A DNA stretch of 8,699 nucleotides from CALCKU01 sp964534845 (GTDB lineage: Bacteria > Pseudomonadota > Alphaproteobacteria > Caulobacterales > Maricaulaceae), in NCBI GenBank assembly GCA_964534845.1, contig CAZHPV010000086.1, positions 1-8,699 on the forward strand. The letters run 5' to 3'. The translations under genes and the position numbers were made by a program. Shown piece after piece: positions 7,037-8,699 of the stretch; position 1 is the first letter of the stretch, and every line of letters starts with the position of its first letter. Under the pieces are notes generated by a model, which had not been told where the DNA came from, made no database searches, and worked only from the letters and a program-made list of their open reading frames with translations.

Positions 7037-8613
7037 ACGATTCGCGGACGATCTCTTCATGGCTAAAACATGGTTTTGACGCGCTGGCTAAAGGTGATCT
7101 GAAAAAAGCCGAAGCATTTTGCAAAAAAGTCGTTCAGTCAAACCCGCGCCATCCGCAAGGACATTTCCTGATTGGCCTCATAGCTTCAGAAATGAATAAA
7201 AAGCGCATTGCGGCGAATGCCCTTCTTCATGTAACGAAACTTGATCCAAAACATGCGGGCGCTTGGGCGCATTTGGCAAAAATTTTTTCTCAAATCGGAT
7301 ATACAGTCAAAGCTGATGAGGCAATTTCAAAAGCTGCAGACCTTAATCCCCAGCAGGCTTTTATACAAAGTGTCATCGCCTCTGTTTTTAGCGTAATTGG
7401 TGAACATGAAAACGCCCTTCACTGGTGTGAAAAGGCGGTCGCAAATGATCCTGATAATGAACAATATAAAACCAGTTTGGCGAATGCCTATAATTTTACG
7501 GGGCAACAAGACCTTGCGCAATTGGCCATTAATGACGCGCTTCAAATCACTCCTGATGATCCCCAGGCCAACTGGATTCGTGCCGGCCTGAGTCGGCAAT
7601 CATCAGATGATAGCGCTCATGAGATGATAGGAATGGCAGATAAAGTCGCTGGCAATGATCATGCCCAATCCTTTCTTTATTACGGCGCGGGTAAAGTGTT
7701 TGAAGATGTTGAGAATTGGGATGCAGCTTTTACAGCCTTTGAAAAGGGTGCAGCTGCGAAACGAAAAACTCTCGAATTTCATGAAGATATAGAAGAGGCC
7801 CTGTTTGAAACGCTGCATAAACGCTTTGATCATCAATGGATGTCTGACGACGTAGCTGTAAGTGATCAACGCGGCAGACCCATATTTATTGTTGGACAGC
7901 CGCGGACAGGGACAACCTTAATTGAGCGGATTATAACCTCGCATTCCAAAGTGAAATCGGCGGGTGAATTACAGCAATTTTATTTGTCCATGCGTAGGCT
8001 CTCTAAAATACAAACGCCCGCGCGAGTAAATAGTGAATTATTATTAGAGGCCGCTAAAATAGAGCCAGGCGTATTAGGTAAGGCCTATCTTCATGCTACC
8101 CGGGCTCATCATGAAGACGGTCATTATTTTGTTGATAAATTACCGACAAATTATCTCTATGTACCTTTGATCGCGCGGGCCTTACCCCACGCTAAAATTA
8201 TTCATGTTAAACGCGGCGCGGCTGATAGCTGCTTTTCGAGCTTTAAGCAATTATTCGCTCAGGCTTACCCGCATTCTTATGATTTAGAAGAAATGGCGCG
8301 CCATCATGTGCGTTATCGAAAACTCATGGAGCACTGGCGCGGCGTTGTCGGCGAGCGGATGCTGGACGTGTCTTATGAAGAAACAGTTCATGATTTGGAG
8401 CCCAATGCGCGGCGGCTTATAGATTTCCTCGGTTTGGATTGGGAGCCCGCCTGTCTGGATTTCCATAAACAAAGCGGGGCTGTTTCAACTGCGAGTGCCG
8501 CGCAAGTCAGGCAGCCCGCACATACACGTTCTGTAGGGCGTTGGAAACGCTATGAAACCCAATTAGAGCCCGTCATAAATATATTAGATCAAGCAGGGCT
8601 TATGAACTCTTGA
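7033..8613 (+). CDS. TPR-containing PAPS-dependent sulfotransferase
   Basis: A 526-residue two-part protein with no signal peptide or membrane segment, so it is cytoplasmic. The N-terminal half has five TPR units in strict 34-residue register, with the closing proline at P38, P72, P106, P140 and P174. A likely degenerate sixth lies at about 211-245. The C-terminal half (about 283-525) is a sulfotransferase_3 type domain. Its 5'-phosphosulfate loop is GQPRTGTT (288-295), followed by KLPTNY (369-374), the 3'-phosphate-binding region KRGAADSC (393-400), and the family's late QVRQP...SVGRWKRY (491-507). Arginine in the loop, rather than lysine, resembles tyrosylprotein sulfotransferases. The acceptor is unknown; the TPRs suggest a protein or peptide partner. 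The gene is coupled to speB by ATGA, with GGAAAAG at 7021-7027. Family confident, substrate unknown. Confidence 0.93.
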   Translation: MNDSRTISSWLKHGFDALAKGDLKKAEAFCKKVVQSNPRHPQGHFLIGLIASEMNKKRIAANALLHVTKLDPKHAGAWAHLAKIFSQIGYTVKADEAISKAADLNPQQAFIQSVIASVFSVIGEHENALHWCEKAVANDPDNEQYKTSLANAYNFTGQQDLAQLAINDALQITPDDPQANWIRAGLSRQSSDDSAHEMIGMADKVAGNDHAQSFLYYGAGKVFEDVENWDAAFTAFEKGAAAKRKTLEFHEDIEEALFETLHKRFDHQWMSDDVAVSDQRGRPIFIVGQPRTGTTLIERIITSHSKVKSAGELQQFYLSMRRLSKIQTPARVNSELLLEAAKIEPGVLGKAYLHATRAHHEDGHYFVDKLPTNYLYVPLIARALPHAKIIHVKRGAADSCFSSFKQLFAQAYPHSYDLEEMARHHVRYRKLMEHWRGVVGERMLDVSYEETVHDLEPNARRLIDFLGLDWEPACLDFHKQSGAVSTASAAQVRQPAHTRSVGRWKRYETQLEPVINILDQAGLMNS

Positions 8614-8616
8614 AGG

Positions 8617-8645
8617 CGTCACGTGAGGTGACGATTTTCCTTTCA
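8617..8645 (+). terminator. Probable intrinsic terminator ending the operon
   Basis: CGTCAC (8617-8622) and GTGACG (8628-8633) form a 6-bp stem with a 5-base loop, starting four bases after the sulfotransferase stop. The tail ATTTTCCTTTC is T-rich but broken by cytosines, so it is weaker than the terminator at 4666-4689. Confidence 0.55.
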
Positions 8646-8661
8646 GCAACACATTCATAGC

Positions 8662-8688
8662 TTGTATGCGGTTTTAAATTTTTGTATG
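8662..8688 (+). repeat. Short direct repeat in AT-rich intergenic sequence at the window end
   Basis: TTGTATG occurs at 8662-8668 and 8682-8688, exactly 20 bases apart (about two helical turns), just before an AT-rich stretch (TATATAAC at 8692-8699). This may be part of a promoter or operator for a gene beyond the window. A 7-base repeat in AT-rich DNA is easily chance. No gene is seen between 8614 and 8699. Confidence 0.2.
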
Positions 8689-8699
8689 TACTATATAAC

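Noticed and set aside
7327..7869. Minus-strand ORFs of 90 and 88 codons inside the sulfotransferase gene
   Set aside because: They lie opposite conserved TPR and linker sequence and show no family motif; shadows.
1..8699. CRISPR arrays, tRNA/rRNA genes, insertion sequences, attachment sites, defence or toxin-antitoxin genes
   Set aside because: No regularly spaced repeats, cloverleaf sequences, transposase motifs or inverted-repeat ends were seen; nearly all sequence is accounted for by six intact metabolic, transport and modification genes.

Overview
The window reads as a chromosomal locus of a Gram-negative alphaproteobacterium of moderate GC content (just under half by eye, not counted). 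It is probably marine or aquatic, of the Hyphomonadaceae, Parvularcula or Kordiimonas kind. This is judged from the style of the TonB-dependent receptor (an IIVTATKR TonB box just after the signal peptide), the TPR-sulfotransferase, and the alphaproteobacterial-type glutamine-synthetase-like enzyme. The assignment comes from family style, not from a search. All six genes lie on the + strand, and coding density is very high.

Layout. Positions 1-116 are a leader with only weak promoter candidates. Then come a glutamine synthetase-like (PuuA/gamma-glutamylpolyamine synthetase type) ligase (117-1451) and a class I glutamine amidotransferase-fold hydrolase (1451-2155), translationally coupled by TAATG. 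A 118-bp gap (2156-2273) holds a candidate promoter, a small palindrome and a strong ribosome binding site. It is followed by a TonB-dependent outer-membrane receptor (2274-4643). A clear intrinsic terminator (4666-4689) sits just before a second tightly packed run: an APC-family inner-membrane amino acid/polyamine permease (4711-6099), agmatinase SpeB (6080-7036, overlapping by 20 bp) and a TPR-sulfotransferase (7033-8613, ATGA overlap). A weaker hairpin (8617-8633) and 66 bp of AT-rich sequence close the window.

How the genes may work together. Agmatinase converts agmatine (or a related guanidino compound) to putrescine plus urea. The GS-like enzyme could gamma-glutamylate putrescine, the first step of the Puu route. 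The amidotransferase-fold hydrolase could later release glutamate from a gamma-glutamyl intermediate. The permease would bring the amine or amino acid across the inner membrane and the TonB receptor something larger across the outer membrane. The oxidase, aldehyde dehydrogenase and aminotransferase of a full Puu pathway, and any regulator, are not in the window. The TPR-sulfotransferase does not belong to any known polyamine route. Its coupling to speB, and its proximity to a receptor with a tyrosine-rich cysteine-bounded stretch, are the least explained aspects of the locus.
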